A stretch of 64,000 bases of DNA. Origin: Morganella morganii H1r. GTDB taxonomy: Bacteria; Pseudomonadota; Gammaproteobacteria; Enterobacterales; Enterobacteriaceae. The notes beneath the pieces are model-generated. The model was not told the origin of the DNA and searched no databases. It saw nothing but the letters and a program-made list of their open reading frames with translations. The stretch is from assembly GCF_000633515.1 (NCBI RefSeq), contig NZ_AYMP01000021.1, forward strand, positions 1-64,000, written 5' to 3'. Shown here in pieces: positions 8,019 through 17,828 of the stretch. A program made the position numbers and the translations under genes. Numbering within the stretch: position 1 is the stretch's first letter; each line of letters starts with the position of its first letter.

Positions 8019-9422
8019 TCAGCAGTAAGAAATGGCCGCACAGCGGCGGGCGGTGAAAATCGCAATCAGCGGCGCAATGGCCAGTAACATCATCAGCCAG
8101 TAGGCCGATGACATCACACCCGTCAATGTGCCGTCATTGAAACCATTGACGTTAACAATCATACCCGCCAGTGCCGCACCCAGCGCTGTGGCAAAAAGCT
8201 GTACGGTGGTGATGGAGGCGGCGGCGATCTCTTTATCCGCAGGCGCGGCAACCTGTAAAATCCGGGTCAGCAGATGCGGCCAGCCGAACCCGATCCCGAA
8301 CCCGACCAGGGATAACCCCAGCAGGATCGGCGACATGATGCCCCATGTACCGGCAGACGGTACAGAGAGCGTCAGTGCCAGCAGAACCAGCCCCGCCAGC
8401 ACAAAAACCGGCCCGAGCAGAATACTGGCGCGCATTTTCGCTCCTTTCCAGCCGGCACTGATAATTTCACTGACAGTCCAGCCCAGCGCCATCAGCGCAC
8501 TCATATAACCGGATGCCAGCGGCGACTGACCGTGCAGGCTCTGCAGGAAGTACGGCACGAACACTTCACAGGTCATCCCGATCGCCAGCAGAGAGATAGT
8601 GATATACAGCGCGGCATGATGGCTGCCGCACCGGAAGGTATTTTCCGGCAGTAACCGGATGCGGCTGCGCTGCTCAATCAGCGCGAGCACAATCAGTAAC
8701 AGCAGCGAAACCACCACGCCGCCCACATTGAGGAACACATCCGGGCTGAGGCTCCCGGCGGAGACCACCAGCACAGCGGCAGTCAGTAATGTCAGCTGGA
8801 TCAGGGGAAGACGCGGCCGGATACCGTCATCTTTCTGCTTTTTCGGCATAATCGTAAGCAAAAAGAGCCCATAGATAACCATCAGCGGCAACATCACACC
8901 AAAAGCAAAACGCCAGGCGTTTAACTGGGCAAAAATACCCCCGACTGCCGGACCGACTAATGTGGCAACACCCCACATCCCGGAAATCAGTGCCATGGCT
9001 CTCGGCCACAGGGCCGGAACATACACTAAATTGATCATGGCATAAGACAGTGCGAACATAACGCCGCCGCCGAAGCCCTGAATAGTGCGTCCCAGCAGCA
9101 TAATTTCCATCCGGGGTGCCAGTGCACAGGCCAGGCTGCCGGCGAAAAAGGCCACCACAGAGATAAGGTAGGCGATACGGGCACCGTATACGGCCAGCAG
9201 CCGGGCGGAGAGTACAGAACCGATAATGGAAGCCGCCACAAACAGCGTGGTATTCCAGGCATACAGATTCAGGCCGCCGATATCAGCAACAACGGATGGC
9301 AAAATGGTGGTCGCCATTAAGATATTAACGGCGTGGATAACAACACCGAACGAAAGAGCGATTGAAATCGCAGCGTTTTTCCCTGAGAAGAGATCACGCC
9401 AGCGGCTGTCATCGGGCAACAT
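8019..9422 (-). CDS. MFS multidrug-type exporter
   Basis: The 467-residue inner-membrane protein of the major facilitator superfamily resembles drug:proton antiporters (DHA type). Motif-like pieces include ILPSVVADIGG after the first helix, LGRTIQGFGGGVMF near residue 110 and GPAVGGIFAQLNAWRFAF near 155. ATG 9420-9422 (MLPDDSRW) is chosen because AAGGA lies 8 bases upstream; an ATG three codons earlier is too close to that RBS. It is divergent from the regulator at 9513, with an 81-base shared promoter gap, so that regulator probably controls it. Substrate unknown. Confidence 0.8.
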   Translation of the reverse strand: MLPDDSRWRDLFSGKNAAISIALSFGVVIHAVNILMATTILPSVVADIGGLNLYAWNTTLFVAASIIGSVLSARLLAVYGARIAYLISVVAFFAGSLACALAPRMEIMLLGRTIQGFGGGVMFALSYAMINLVYVPALWPRAMALISGMWGVATLVGPAVGGIFAQLNAWRFAFGVMLPLMVIYGLFLLTIMPKKQKDDGIRPRLPLIQLTLLTAAVLVVSAGSLSPDVFLNVGGVVVSLLLLIVLALIEQRSRIRLLPENTFRCGSHHAALYITISLLAIGMTCEVFVPYFLQSLHGQSPLASGYMSALMALGWTVSEIISAGWKGAKMRASILLGPVFVLAGLVLLALTLSVPSAGTWGIMSPILLGLSLVGFGIGFGWPHLLTRILQVAAPADKEIAAASITTVQLFATALGAALAGMIVNVNGFNDGTLTGVMSSAYWLMMLLAIAPLIAIFTARRCAAISYC

Positions 9423-9512
9423 AGAAACCATCCTTTAGTCTTGTGATACTTTGCTGAATGCGATAAATTAAACAAGAATTAACTTGGATAAATAAATACC
9501 GGGCACGAGAAT

Positions 9513-10172
9513 ATGTCAAGAACTAACCTGGAAAGCAACCTCAGTTCCGCACAATCGGTCGGGGAAAAACTGCTTATTCTCCTGAAAAAGCATGGCCCGA
9601 TGCAGGCATCCGAGGCCGGGGAGCATCTGGGCACCACCGGGGAAGCCGCCCGTCAGCAGTTTACCAAACTTGCCCGCGACGGCATGGTTGAGGCGCATTC
9701 CGAATGCCGGGGAGTTGGTCGTCCGGTGCAGCGCTGGCATCTGACCGCGCTGGGCAATAAACGCTTTCCGGATTGTCATGCGGAGCTGACGGTCAAAATT
9801 CTGACCACTATCCGCCGCGAACTCGGCGAGGATGCTATCGGCAAAATTATTACCGCCCGTGAAAACGAAGCCCGCCGCGACTATTTTGATAAACTTCAGG
9901 GTGCGGAAACCCTGGAAGAACGCATTATCCGCCTCGTTGCCATCCGCACAGAGGAAGGCTATATGGCGCAATGGGAAAAAGAACCGGAAGGAAGCTGGCT
10001 GATTATTGAAAACCACTGCCCTATCTGCTCCGCCGCCAGCATGTGTCAGGGATTCTGCCGCGCCGAGCTGGAGCTCTTTCAGACAGTTTTAAATGCAAAT
10101 GTGGAACGGGTCGAATATTTACTCACAGACTCTCGCCGCTGCGTATATCGTGTGATACAACAGGAAGATTAA
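9513..10172 (+). CDS. HTH regulator with C-terminal cysteine cluster (COG2345/SufR-like)
   Basis: The 219-residue protein has an N-terminal winged helix of the DeoR/ArsR-like group (LKKHGPMQASEAGEHLGTT, then AARQQFTKLARDG and GVGRPVQRWHLT). A C-terminal cluster HCPICSAASMCQGFCRAELE has four cysteines spaced C-x2-C-x5-C-x3-C. The layout is like COG2345 regulators such as SufR, which bind an iron-sulfur cluster through cysteines; cluster binding here is inference. It is divergent from the MFS exporter and 38 bases upstream of the molbindin gene on the same strand, so it may respond to redox, iron or molybdenum state and govern both. Confidence 0.8.
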   Translation: MSRTNLESNLSSAQSVGEKLLILLKKHGPMQASEAGEHLGTTGEAARQQFTKLARDGMVEAHSECRGVGRPVQRWHLTALGNKRFPDCHAELTVKILTTIRRELGEDAIGKIITARENEARRDYFDKLQGAETLEERIIRLVAIRTEEGYMAQWEKEPEGSWLIIENHCPICSAASMCQGFCRAELELFQTVLNANVERVEYLLTDSRRCVYRVIQQED

Positions 10173-10210
10173 CCATTTCAGTTAATCACTAAAAGGGAAG
10201 AGGTCACACA

Positions 10211-10639
10211 ATGAAAATTTCCGCACGTAACCAGCTCACCGGTAAAGTATCCCGCGTTGTTGCCGGCGCTGTTAATAATGAAGTGGAATTAACACTTGAG
10301 CATGGTGAAATTCTGACAACTGTCATCACCAAAGAGAGCTGTGACGTATTAGGGATCCGCGAAGGAAAAGACGCTGTCGCGATTATTAAAGCGCCGTGGG
10401 TGGTACTGGCAAATCCGGATTGCGGTCTGCGTTTTTCCGCCCGTAACCAGTTCCGCGGTAAAATCAGCAAAATGGTGAACGGTGCGGTCAACAGCACAAT
10501 TCATCTGAGAACCGAAAAAGGGCTGCCGCTGACAGCCGTTATTACCAATGAAAGCCGCGATGAAATGGAATTACATGAAGGTAATGAAATTGTCGCACTG
10601 ATAAAAGCCTCCAGTGTTATTTTAGCCACTAAAGCCTGA
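10211..10639 (+). CDS. Molbindin: tandem Mop-domain molybdate-binding protein
   Basis: The 142-residue protein consists of two Mop (TOBE-like) repeats, each opening with a SARNQ motif: SARNQLTGKVSRVVAGAVN near residue 4 and SARNQFRGKISKMVNGAVN near residue 76. Such di-Mop proteins (ModG/molbindin type) store or buffer molybdate in the cytoplasm. The RBS is AGGGAAGAGG. It follows the cysteine-cluster regulator closely and is only a few kilobases from formate dehydrogenase O, a molybdenum enzyme, which fits a local molybdenum theme. Confidence 0.9.
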   Translation: MKISARNQLTGKVSRVVAGAVNNEVELTLEHGEILTTVITKESCDVLGIREGKDAVAIIKAPWVVLANPDCGLRFSARNQFRGKISKMVNGAVNSTIHLRTEKGLPLTAVITNESRDEMELHEGNEIVALIKASSVILATKA

Positions 10640-10692
10640 TTCCGGCATACAGTGCAAAACAGGCCGCAAATGTGGCCTGTGAGATTGCTGAT

Positions 10693-10725
10693 AAAGCAGG
10701 ATAAAACGTGGTTTTTTCCTGCTTT
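10693..10725. terminator. Hairpin terminator between convergent genes
   Basis: AAAGCAGGA (10693-10701) pairs with TCCTGCTTT (10717-10725). It lies between the molbindin stop and the stop of the convergent glycosyltransferase gene. A second hairpin, ACAGGCC with GGCCTGT, lies just before it at about 10660-10680. Together they can end transcription from both sides. Confidence 0.55.
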
Positions 10726-10742
10726 GTGTTATCAGCCGGTCA

Positions 10743-11873
10743 TTACCCCGCCTGAAGCTGTTCAGGGTAAACCGCATTATAACTGCTGACCAGATTACCG
10801 ATATCCAGCGCTGTTTTACCGTTGTTTGCCAGCCTTGCGGATAGCACCGTACCTGTCGGGCCCGCCGCAATCAGAAAGAGATCAATATCTTTTTTCATCA
10901 GACACTGTTCGGTCAGCGGATCAATATCGTTATAAGCATCCGTGTCTTTTACCCGGATTACCTCTTTATTCCCTGTATTTGAAAACAGGAAATGATCAGG
11001 ATCCGGCACCACATTTTCCACCGCCACAATGCAGATGTTTTTACCAGCCCAGATATCCATCCAGGCATTCGTCAGTTTTTTGCCAAACTGATAAAAACCG
11101 TCCTGAGTCGTGGCACAGGTATCACCGTAAACCGGTTGATCAAAATAATATTTTGTCAGAAACCAGTACTGAGACCAGAATTTAAGCCATGAATCGCTCT
11201 CAGTCTGCATCCCCGGAAAACACACCAGTGTATTGTAATTACCGGTGCCGATATTCCGTAATTCATGCATCAGCATTTTATTTTCTTTCTGATAATAAAC
11301 GCTTTTTTCCTGCATCAGCATGATTTCGTCATTATCATAACGGGTAAAACCGCACTGCTGCTCTTTTAGCCGCCGTACCGTTTCCAGCGCAGATAAACGC
11401 TTTCCTTTAAAGAAATGACACATGTCATCCAGCGTTTTATTCAGCAGATCACGGTACTGATGAGATTCAATAGCGCAGATCAGCTTCGTCTGTTTGCGGG
11501 CATAAAAATCGGCAGCTATGTCATTATAAAAACTGACGATCTCATTGGTAATTCCGCGGACTATCGATACAATATCCGTTTCATCCAGCGGGATCCGGCT
11601 GAATTCATATTTTTTATTCCGCCCATCATAAATTAATGTTTTATAATCAAAATCATATTTGAGGCTTTTCTGAAAAAGATTCAGAGATTCATAATCCCTG
11701 AATGCCAGCCAGACATTTCCCCTTAAATCGATATCGAGTGCAACTTTAAATGCCCCGGTTTCAATCTCCACAAAAGCGATCTCCCAGCTATATATTTTTG
11801 CATTTTTAACATAATAGCTGGGAAATTTATCCTTATTAAATTCACTGACAAAATTTTCCAAATCAATTTTCAT
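10743..11873 (-). CDS. Putative GT-D type (DUF1792-like) glycosyltransferase
   Basis: The 376-residue protein has an N-terminal half of unknown type (1-150) and a C-terminal part that resembles the GT-D/DUF1792 glycosyltransferase domain of streptococcal adhesin glycosylation systems. The evidence is GFTRYDNDEIMLM at 175-187, which parallels the RFGDGE region with its DXE metal-binding motif, and LFLIAAGPTGTVLSARLA plus ALDIGN at 332-360, which parallels the family's LGPTATVLA and AIDIGH. The expected DXE is not exact here (RYDNDE), so activity is uncertain. No signal peptide or membrane span is seen. It starts 24 bases after selB on the same strand, so it is probably the last gene of fdhE-selA-selB. 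No sugar locus is nearby. Confidence 0.6.
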   Translation of the reverse strand: MKIDLENFVSEFNKDKFPSYYVKNAKIYSWEIAFVEIETGAFKVALDIDLRGNVWLAFRDYESLNLFQKSLKYDFDYKTLIYDGRNKKYEFSRIPLDETDIVSIVRGITNEIVSFYNDIAADFYARKQTKLICAIESHQYRDLLNKTLDDMCHFFKGKRLSALETVRRLKEQQCGFTRYDNDEIMLMQEKSVYYQKENKMLMHELRNIGTGNYNTLVCFPGMQTESDSWLKFWSQYWFLTKYYFDQPVYGDTCATTQDGFYQFGKKLTNAWMDIWAGKNICIVAVENVVPDPDHFLFSNTGNKEVIRVKDTDAYNDIDPLTEQCLMKKDIDLFLIAAGPTGTVLSARLANNGKTALDIGNLVSSYNAVYPEQLQAG

Positions 11874-11897
11874 GCCTTAAATCCTTTTTGAAGAAAA

Positions 11898-13760
11898 TTA
11901 AAATAGCCCCTCATCCCGCAAAATATGTTTGTCCCCTCTGCGGCGGGTAAAACCGGTCCTGTCAAAAAATTCCAGAATCTGTACGGCCAGCTTACGCCCC
12001 ATGCCGTATTTATCCCTGAATTGTGCCGCACCGATACCTTCTTCATGTGACTGATTATATTCACGGATAACCTGCGCGAATTCCGTAATTTGTGACCGGT
12101 GATAATAACGGTCAGGCACAATCGCCATAATATGCCCCAGCTGCGCGGCTTTTTTCAGAAACTGGCGGGCAGTTGTTTCATCAATACCGAGTTTGGCAGC
12201 CAGATCACGAACCCACCACGGTTCCTGCTGAAACAGCGGTTCCGTACTGTGCCAGAGCGCGCCCTGAGCCGGATCGAAGGCCAGACCGAATCCCGGGAGA
12301 TGGAGCCAGCCCCTGGTTCTGACAATCTGCTTTTCATCCAGTAATTGTGCAATAACCGGAAATACGATGGAATCAGAAAGCACCGGTAATGCCATCCGTT
12401 TCAGCCTGTCACGGCCGACGCCCATCTGGTCGCTGTGTGACTGATGATAATCCGCCAGGGTGGCCAGCAGAATGGCTTTTGCCGTTTCAACCCGTTGTGC
12501 CGAAAGGGCATAACCGTCATTGATCAGCAGATTCAGTCCGGCAGTACATTCCGCCAGTTTTTCTGCTGTCAGTTGCCGCGCCCAGGCAAATACCGGCAGG
12601 GAAACCTCCCCGCGCGGCAGTTCGCACAGCAGAACATCACGATCATCCTGTGCCGCCGCCCGTTCTGATAACCACGCCAGAAATTCCGGACGCCGTTTTC
12701 CGCGTCGCGGGGAAGATAAATTCAGCACCCGGGCACCCGCCAGTGTGCGCTGTGCACTGATATCACGCAGGATCAGCCGGTCTTCTTCCGCCAGCCAGAG
12801 CGGAGTATCAAGGGTAATTTCCGCCAGCAGCGGACGGGTGTTATCGTCACTCAGGAGGGAGACCCGCCCGGTGATATGGCTGGCACCGTGGTGGATATGC
12901 ACCGGCTGCCAGCTTTTCAGACCTTCATCTGTTTCAATTTCCGCCAGAATGCGGTGTGCGGACTGCACCGGTTTTTCACTCAGCAGCCAGTCGCCGCGGG
13001 AAACCGTCTCTTTGCTGATATCACCGCTCAGGTTGATCGCCACGCGGTCACCGGCCTGAGCCTGTTCCTGCTGACGGTTCTGGGCATGAATGCCGCGCAC
13101 ACGGACGGATTTGTCACTGCCGGTCACCCATAATGTGTCACCGGTGCTGACACGCCCGGCCAGTGCGGTACCGGTCACCACCAGCCCCGCCCCTTTGACA
13201 CTGAAAACACGGTCAATCGCCATCCGGAAACGTTTTTCTGTCCGGCTATCTGAGGATTGCTGCTGATGGTGCAGACGCAGATGCGCCCGCAGTACATCCA
13301 GCCCTTCGCCGCTATGAGATGAGGTGACAAACACCGGACTTTCCGGCCAGCCGTCAGATAACAGCAGTTCTGTGATCTGCTGACGGACTTCCTCAACCCG
13401 CTCCGCCGGGACGCGATCGGCTTTGGTCAGGACTACGGAGATCTGCGGGCGTCCCGCCAGGCGCAGTATCGCCAGGTGCTCGCGGGTTTGTGCCATCACC
13501 CCGTCATCACAGGCTATAATCAGCAGCACATGGCGGATCCCGCCGATACCCGCCAGCATATTGCCGAGAAACTTTTCATGGCCGGGCACATCGACAAAAC
13601 CGATAACCGTATCATCATCCTGCGGCCAGTAAGCATAGCCCAGGTCGATGGTCATTCCGCGTTTTTTTTCTTCCGGCAGGTGGGTGGTATCCACACCGGT
13701 TACCGCCTGAATAAGGGCCGTTTTTCCGTGGTCAACATGGCCGGCTGTAGCAAAAATCAT
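11898..13760 (-). CDS. selB: Selenocysteine-specific elongation factor SelB
   Basis: SelB brings Sec-tRNA to in-frame UGA codons by binding a SECIS hairpin in the mRNA. The N-terminal GTPase motifs are clear: [10 protein letters not shown] (residues 7-16), [12 protein letters not shown] near 58 and TKAD near 112. EF-Tu-like domains follow. The C-terminal half has the winged-helix repeats that bind SECIS RNA, ending [15 protein letters not shown]. The length of 620 fits E. coli SelB (614). The ATG overlaps the selA stop by 4 bases (ATGA), indicating translational coupling. Its substrate message fdoG is in the same region. Confidence 0.95.
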   Translation of the reverse strand: MIFATAGHVDHGKTALIQAVTGVDTTHLPEEKKRGMTIDLGYAYWPQDDDTVIGFVDVPGHEKFLGNMLAGIGGIRHVLLIIACDDGVMAQTREHLAILRLAGRPQISVVLTKADRVPAERVEEVRQQITELLLSDGWPESPVFVTSSHSGEGLDVLRAHLRLHHQQQSSDSRTEKRFRMAIDRVFSVKGAGLVVTGTALAGRVSTGDTLWVTGSDKSVRVRGIHAQNRQQEQAQAGDRVAINLSGDISKETVSRGDWLLSEKPVQSAHRILAEIETDEGLKSWQPVHIHHGASHITGRVSLLSDDNTRPLLAEITLDTPLWLAEEDRLILRDISAQRTLAGARVLNLSSPRRGKRRPEFLAWLSERAAAQDDRDVLLCELPRGEVSLPVFAWARQLTAEKLAECTAGLNLLINDGYALSAQRVETAKAILLATLADYHQSHSDQMGVGRDRLKRMALPVLSDSIVFPVIAQLLDEKQIVRTRGWLHLPGFGLAFDPAQGALWHSTEPLFQQEPWWVRDLAAKLGIDETTARQFLKKAAQLGHIMAIVPDRYYHRSQITEFAQVIREYNQSHEEGIGAAQFRDKYGMGRKLAVQILEFFDRTGFTRRRGDKHILRDEGLF

Positions 13761-15139
13761 GGTAACAGTGCCTGTAAAAGTCGGTTTTCATCTTCAAGGC
13801 AACGCAGATCCCACCACAAACGCCCGTCACTCACCCGCCCGATCACCGGAATGGTCAGCTGACGGTGAGATTGCGTCAGGGTGGCTAAGGCGCTGCCTTT
13901 TCCGTTTTGCGGGGTAAACGTCACTGCCCAGCCGGGCAGGCGTTCCACCGGCAGGGATCCGCTGCCAATCTGCGAGGAGCAGGGCTCTGCGCGGATCACC
14001 CATTCATCACCGTAATATGCCTGAATTTTCGGTACAAGCCGTTGTGCCATATCATAAATATCGTCAGCAGACCGGGTCAGCAGACGCAGTGACGGCAGTG
14101 TCTGCGCCAGTTTTTCCGGATAGCGGTACAGACGCAGCGTGGCATCCAGTGCCGCAAGGGTCATTTTATCTGCCCGCAGGGCGCGTTTGAGCGGATGGCG
14201 CTGTATCGCCTCAATCCACGCTTTTTTGCCGAGAATAATCCCCGCCTGCGGTCCGCCGAGCAGTTTATCGCCGGAGAAAGTCACAATATCAATGCCCTGC
14301 GCCAGATAGCGCTGCGGCATCGGCTCTTCCGGCAGTCCCCACTGCGTCATATCAATCAAAGCACCGCTGCCGAGATCAATCACCGACGGGATAGTCAGTT
14401 CCCGGCCGAGTGCCGCCAGTTCCTGCCCGGAGACCTCCGCCGTGAAACCTTCAATATGATAATTACTGGTGTGGACTTTCATCAGCAGCGCGGTCTGCTC
14501 ACTGACGGCATTTTTATAATCATGCAGATGGGTCCGGTTCGTGGTACCGACCTCAACCAGACGGCAGCCCGCCTGGCTCATCACTTCCGGCACGCGGAAG
14601 GCACCGCCGATTTCCACCAGCTCACCACGGGAAACAATCACTTCCCGCCCGGCCGCCATCGTTGCCAGCACCAGCAATACCGCCGCCGCATTATTATTGA
14701 CGATACAGGCCGCTTCCGCACCGGTCAGCTGACACAGGCGCTCCGCAACAATGCTGTCGCGGTGACCGCGCCCGGCATCATCAAGAGAATATTCGAGCGT
14801 AACCGGCCAGCGCATGGCATTAGTCACCGCCTCAATAGCCGCTTCCGCCTGTAATGCCCGGCCGAGATTGGTGTGCAGCACGGTACCGGTCAGGTTAATG
14901 ACCGGCCGCAGTGCTTCCCGCTCGCTGTCCAGACGGCGGGACAGTTCATCCGCCCAGCAATCGTGCCAGTCCGGCAGCTGCTGCCGCTCACGGATCGCGT
15001 CACGTGCATCATCCTGCATCTCCCGCAGCATACTGACGATACAGGTCTGTCCGTACTGTTCTGTCAGTGCGGCAACCGGTGTTTCATGTAATAACCCGTC
15101 AATGGCAGGTATCTGACTGTATAATGCACGTTCGTTCAT
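13757..15139 (-). CDS. selA: L-seryl-tRNA(Sec) selenium transferase SelA
   Basis: SelA is a PLP enzyme that converts Ser-tRNA(Sec) to Sec-tRNA(Sec) with selenophosphate. The PLP lysine is K292 in [13 protein letters not shown], and the usual [14 protein letters not shown] block is at 82-95. At 460 residues it is close to E. coli SelA (463). It begins 20 bases after fdhE and overlaps selB, giving an fdhE-selA-selB order. selD and selC, also needed for selenocysteine synthesis, are not in the window. Confidence 0.95.
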   Translation of the reverse strand: MNERALYSQIPAIDGLLHETPVAALTEQYGQTCIVSMLREMQDDARDAIRERQQLPDWHDCWADELSRRLDSEREALRPVINLTGTVLHTNLGRALQAEAAIEAVTNAMRWPVTLEYSLDDAGRGHRDSIVAERLCQLTGAEAACIVNNNAAAVLLVLATMAAGREVIVSRGELVEIGGAFRVPEVMSQAGCRLVEVGTTNRTHLHDYKNAVSEQTALLMKVHTSNYHIEGFTAEVSGQELAALGRELTIPSVIDLGSGALIDMTQWGLPEEPMPQRYLAQGIDIVTFSGDKLLGGPQAGIILGKKAWIEAIQRHPLKRALRADKMTLAALDATLRLYRYPEKLAQTLPSLRLLTRSADDIYDMAQRLVPKIQAYYGDEWVIRAEPCSSQIGSGSLPVERLPGWAVTFTPQNGKGSALATLTQSHRQLTIPVIGRVSDGRLWWDLRCLEDENRLLQALLP

Positions 15140-15159
15140 AGCGGACTCACTTCACTGAC

Positions 15160-16086
15160 TTATTCGTTCGGGAACAGGAACGGGTTGATACTGCTGCGGG
15201 CAAAACCTTCTTCTTCCATCCGGGCATCCAGGATCAGGGTTGCCAGGTCATCCGCCACGGTATCCACTTTCGCGTCTTTTTCCTGTGACAGGATTTTCAG
15301 GTAACTGCCGCAATCACCACAGCTTTCTGCTTTCACCGCTGCCTGTTCACTTTCCAGTGACCAGTAATTCAGATCACGGGTCTGCTCGCAGTTGGTACAC
15401 TTAATACGGACCACATGCCATTCGGTTTCACATAATCCGCAGTGCAGATAGCGCAATCCCTGCGTGGTGCCGATCTGGATCACACCGGAAACCGGCATCG
15501 CCGCACAGACCGGGCAGAACTGGCGGTGTTCACCGTGCTCTTCGCGGCCTTTACCCGGGATCATCGACGCCATCTGCGCCCAGTACAGGGATAACGCTGC
15601 CCAGATAAATACGGACTTATCCGGTGATACAGCAGAAAATTCCTGATTAAACAACGCCGTTGCCATGTCTTCCAGCTCATTTTCAGAGGCTTTGTCCAGG
15701 TTTTCCAGGGTCGGACGGGCATGATCAGGCGCAACCGGCAACAGCTCAGCAATAATGCTTTTCAGCAGTTTGCGCCAGTGTTCCGTGCGCTGAAAGGTGC
15801 GGCAGTCGAGCAACGCTTTGCCCGGCGTATTCGCCGCCATCAGGGCATCCATATCCATTTCAAGCGGATTGTCATACAGGGCTTTCTGCTGGGCGCGGGT
15901 GATTTCCGCCGCAAATTCCAGGTAATCCGCAAACGGGTTATCTTTGGCCAGTTCATCAAAACGTTCGGCGCGGCGCTGATACAGATTCTTCAGATTAGGA
16001 AACAGCACCGCCGGGATAAAGCCAATCCCTTTTTCATTTTTCTGAGCCTGTCCCAGCTCTTCTTTGGATACAATTCGGATACTCAT
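15160..16086 (-). CDS. fdhE: Formate dehydrogenase accessory protein FdhE
   Basis: This cytoplasmic maturation factor for the Tat-exported formate dehydrogenases N and O is 308 residues long, matching E. coli FdhE (309). Rubredoxin-like cysteine pairs are visible: CPVCAAMP near 190, CGLCE near 217, CTNCEQ near 230 and [10 protein letters not shown] near 256. It begins downstream of fdoI after a hairpin (16171-16194), which may reduce readthrough, and is followed by selA after 20 bases. Confidence 0.95.
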   Translation of the reverse strand: MSIRIVSKEELGQAQKNEKGIGFIPAVLFPNLKNLYQRRAERFDELAKDNPFADYLEFAAEITRAQQKALYDNPLEMDMDALMAANTPGKALLDCRTFQRTEHWRKLLKSIIAELLPVAPDHARPTLENLDKASENELEDMATALFNQEFSAVSPDKSVFIWAALSLYWAQMASMIPGKGREEHGEHRQFCPVCAAMPVSGVIQIGTTQGLRYLHCGLCETEWHVVRIKCTNCEQTRDLNYWSLESEQAAVKAESCGDCGSYLKILSQEKDAKVDTVADDLATLILDARMEEEGFARSSINPFLFPNE

Positions 16087-16170
16087 GATCTTGCTCTTCT
16101 TCTGATATGGAGAGGATAAGCCGGTCCGGCAAATAAAACCCTATTATGAACCGGCTGCCTTAAAATGTCG

Positions 16171-16194
16171 AAAAGGCAGGGAGATCCCTGCCTT
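16171..16194 (-). terminator. Hairpin between fdoI and fdhE
   Basis: AAGGCAGGGA (16173-16182) and TCCCTGCCTT (16185-16194) form a 10-bp perfect stem with a 2-base loop. On the minus strand it is followed only by a short T run. It probably attenuates fdoGHI transcription before fdhE-selAB. Confidence 0.6.
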
Positions 16195-16225
16195 CTGAAT
16201 AGTCACACAAGAAGATTAAAAACGG

Positions 16226-16876
16226 TCACTGACCTTTTTTATCCTCTTCGCGCTCTTTTGCCACAATCTGACGGTACCAGCGCGGGTGATGTTTCTTCGC
16301 CCAGCCGCGCGTTACCCAGCCTTCCGTCATCGCACGCACTGATCCTTTCACCCAGATTGCCGCATACGCATGAACAATAATGGTGATAATCAGCCCGATA
16401 GCAGAAATTGAGTGTACCAGCAGCGCAATGCGGATCACCGGAATGGAGAAATACTCCGCAAAGTAAGGACGCCAGATAACAATACCGCTCAGCAACAGCA
16501 GGAACAGGCAGATACTGGCCGCCCAGTACACCCCTTTCTGACCGAGGTTATACTGACCGACATCACCGGCTTCCTCATTTTTCATGATTTTGCCGATCTG
16601 CTTCGCCCACTCGATATCATCACGGTTGATAAAGTTGTGTTTAAAGTAACGGAAAAACATAAACACAAACAGTAAGAACATCACCACACCGGTAAACGGA
16701 TGCAGCAGACGTGATAACTGCGGGGTACCCAGAATGTTCATAAACCAGTTAAGCGACGGGAAGAAAAACCCGAGCCCGCTGATGGCCGTAAACAGAAAAC
16801 AAATGACCACAGCCCAGTGATTGATACGCGCAATGGGTTTGTGGCGGATAATTTTTTCGCGATCATCCTGTTGCAT
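16226..16876 (-). CDS. fdoI: Formate dehydrogenase-O cytochrome b556 subunit
   Basis: This gamma subunit anchors the enzyme in the inner membrane and passes electrons via haem b to quinone. The 216-residue protein has four hydrophobic helices (about residues 18-38, 53-73, 112-132, 150-172) with haem-ligand histidines in the expected places, such as INHWAVV near 19 and VHAYAAIWV near 168. Its ATG overlaps the fdoH stop (TAATG), indicating translational coupling. FdoI rather than FdnI is inferred from linkage to fdhE and fdhD, as in E. coli. Confidence 0.9.
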   Translation of the reverse strand: MQQDDREKIIRHKPIARINHWAVVICFLFTAISGLGFFFPSLNWFMNILGTPQLSRLLHPFTGVVMFLLFVFMFFRYFKHNFINRDDIEWAKQIGKIMKNEEAGDVGQYNLGQKGVYWAASICLFLLLLSGIVIWRPYFAEYFSIPVIRIALLVHSISAIGLIITIIVHAYAAIWVKGSVRAMTEGWVTRGWAKKHHPRWYRQIVAKEREEDKKGQ

Positions 16877-17817
16877 TATTTCTGCTCCTCCTGACCTGCT
16901 GATTGCTCAGTCTTTGCCGGAACATCCTGAATATCTTTCAGGGCCTCTTCTTCCTCGCGTTTTGATACCCGGTTCGGGCCGATACCCACGTAATGGAAGA
17001 TTGCCGCCGCAAAGGTCGCCGCAAAACCGACTGCTGCCAGTGGTTTCCATGCACCTTTCCAGAATTTCACCGCAGCACTGATTTCCGGGTTCTCCGGCAG
17101 GCCGTGATATAACTGCGGCTTATCAGCGTGGTGCAGCACATACATCACGTGCGTACCGCCGACACCCTGCGGGTCATACAGACCGGCCTTGGCGTAACCA
17201 CGGCTTTGCAGCTCAGTCACACGATCACCGGCCAGCGCTTTCATATCCTCTTTCGAGCCGAAATGAATCGCGCCTGTCGGACAGGTTTTCACACACGCCG
17301 GTTCCTGACCCACGTCCACGCGGTCAACACACAGTGTGCATTTATAAGCGCGGTTATCTTCTTCGTTGATACGCGGCACATTAAACGGACAACCCGCGAT
17401 ACAATAACCGCAGCCGATGCAGTGCTCTGACTGGAAGTCGACAATCCCGTTGGCATACTGAATAATCGCGCCTTCCGCCGGGCAGGCTTTGAGACAGCCC
17501 GGATCCGCACAGTGCATACAGCCGTCTTTACGGATCAACCACTCAAATTTACCGTTCTCTTCCACTTCGGAGAAACGCATGACAGTCCATGACTTGGCGG
17601 TCAGATCCTGCGGGTTATCATACACCCCCACGTTGGTACCGATTTTGTCACGGATGTCGTTCCACTCCGAACAGGCCACCTGACAGGCTTTACAGCCGAT
17701 ACAGGTGGTCACGTCAATCAGCTTCGCCACTTCTTCCTTAAAATCCCGCACCTGAGGTGCGGGGGTCAGGGAATTGGTGGCAGAGCGACGAATAATGTCC
17801 TGTGATTGCATTGACAT
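16876..17817 (-). CDS. fdoH: Formate dehydrogenase-O iron-sulfur subunit
   Basis: This beta subunit carries four [4Fe-4S] clusters between FdoG and FdoI. The cysteine motifs are [14 protein letters not shown] near 41, [14 protein letters not shown] near 100, [17 protein letters not shown] near 133 and CTLCVDRV near 160. A C-terminal transmembrane helix lies near 260-280, and the tail is glutamate-rich. At 313 residues it is slightly longer than E. coli FdoH (300). It starts 11 bases after fdoG with a good RBS (AAGGAGATA). Confidence 0.95.
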   Translation of the reverse strand: MSMQSQDIIRRSATNSLTPAPQVRDFKEEVAKLIDVTTCIGCKACQVACSEWNDIRDKIGTNVGVYDNPQDLTAKSWTVMRFSEVEENGKFEWLIRKDGCMHCADPGCLKACPAEGAIIQYANGIVDFQSEHCIGCGYCIAGCPFNVPRINEEDNRAYKCTLCVDRVDVGQEPACVKTCPTGAIHFGSKEDMKALAGDRVTELQSRGYAKAGLYDPQGVGGTHVMYVLHHADKPQLYHGLPENPEISAAVKFWKGAWKPLAAVGFAATFAAAIFHYVGIGPNRVSKREEEEALKDIQDVPAKTEQSAGQEEQK

Positions 17818-17828
17818 AATTTATCTCC

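Noticed and set aside
16165-16380. Small frame opposite fdoI
   Set aside because: It overlaps the terminator stem and the fdoI coding sequence and has no known relative.
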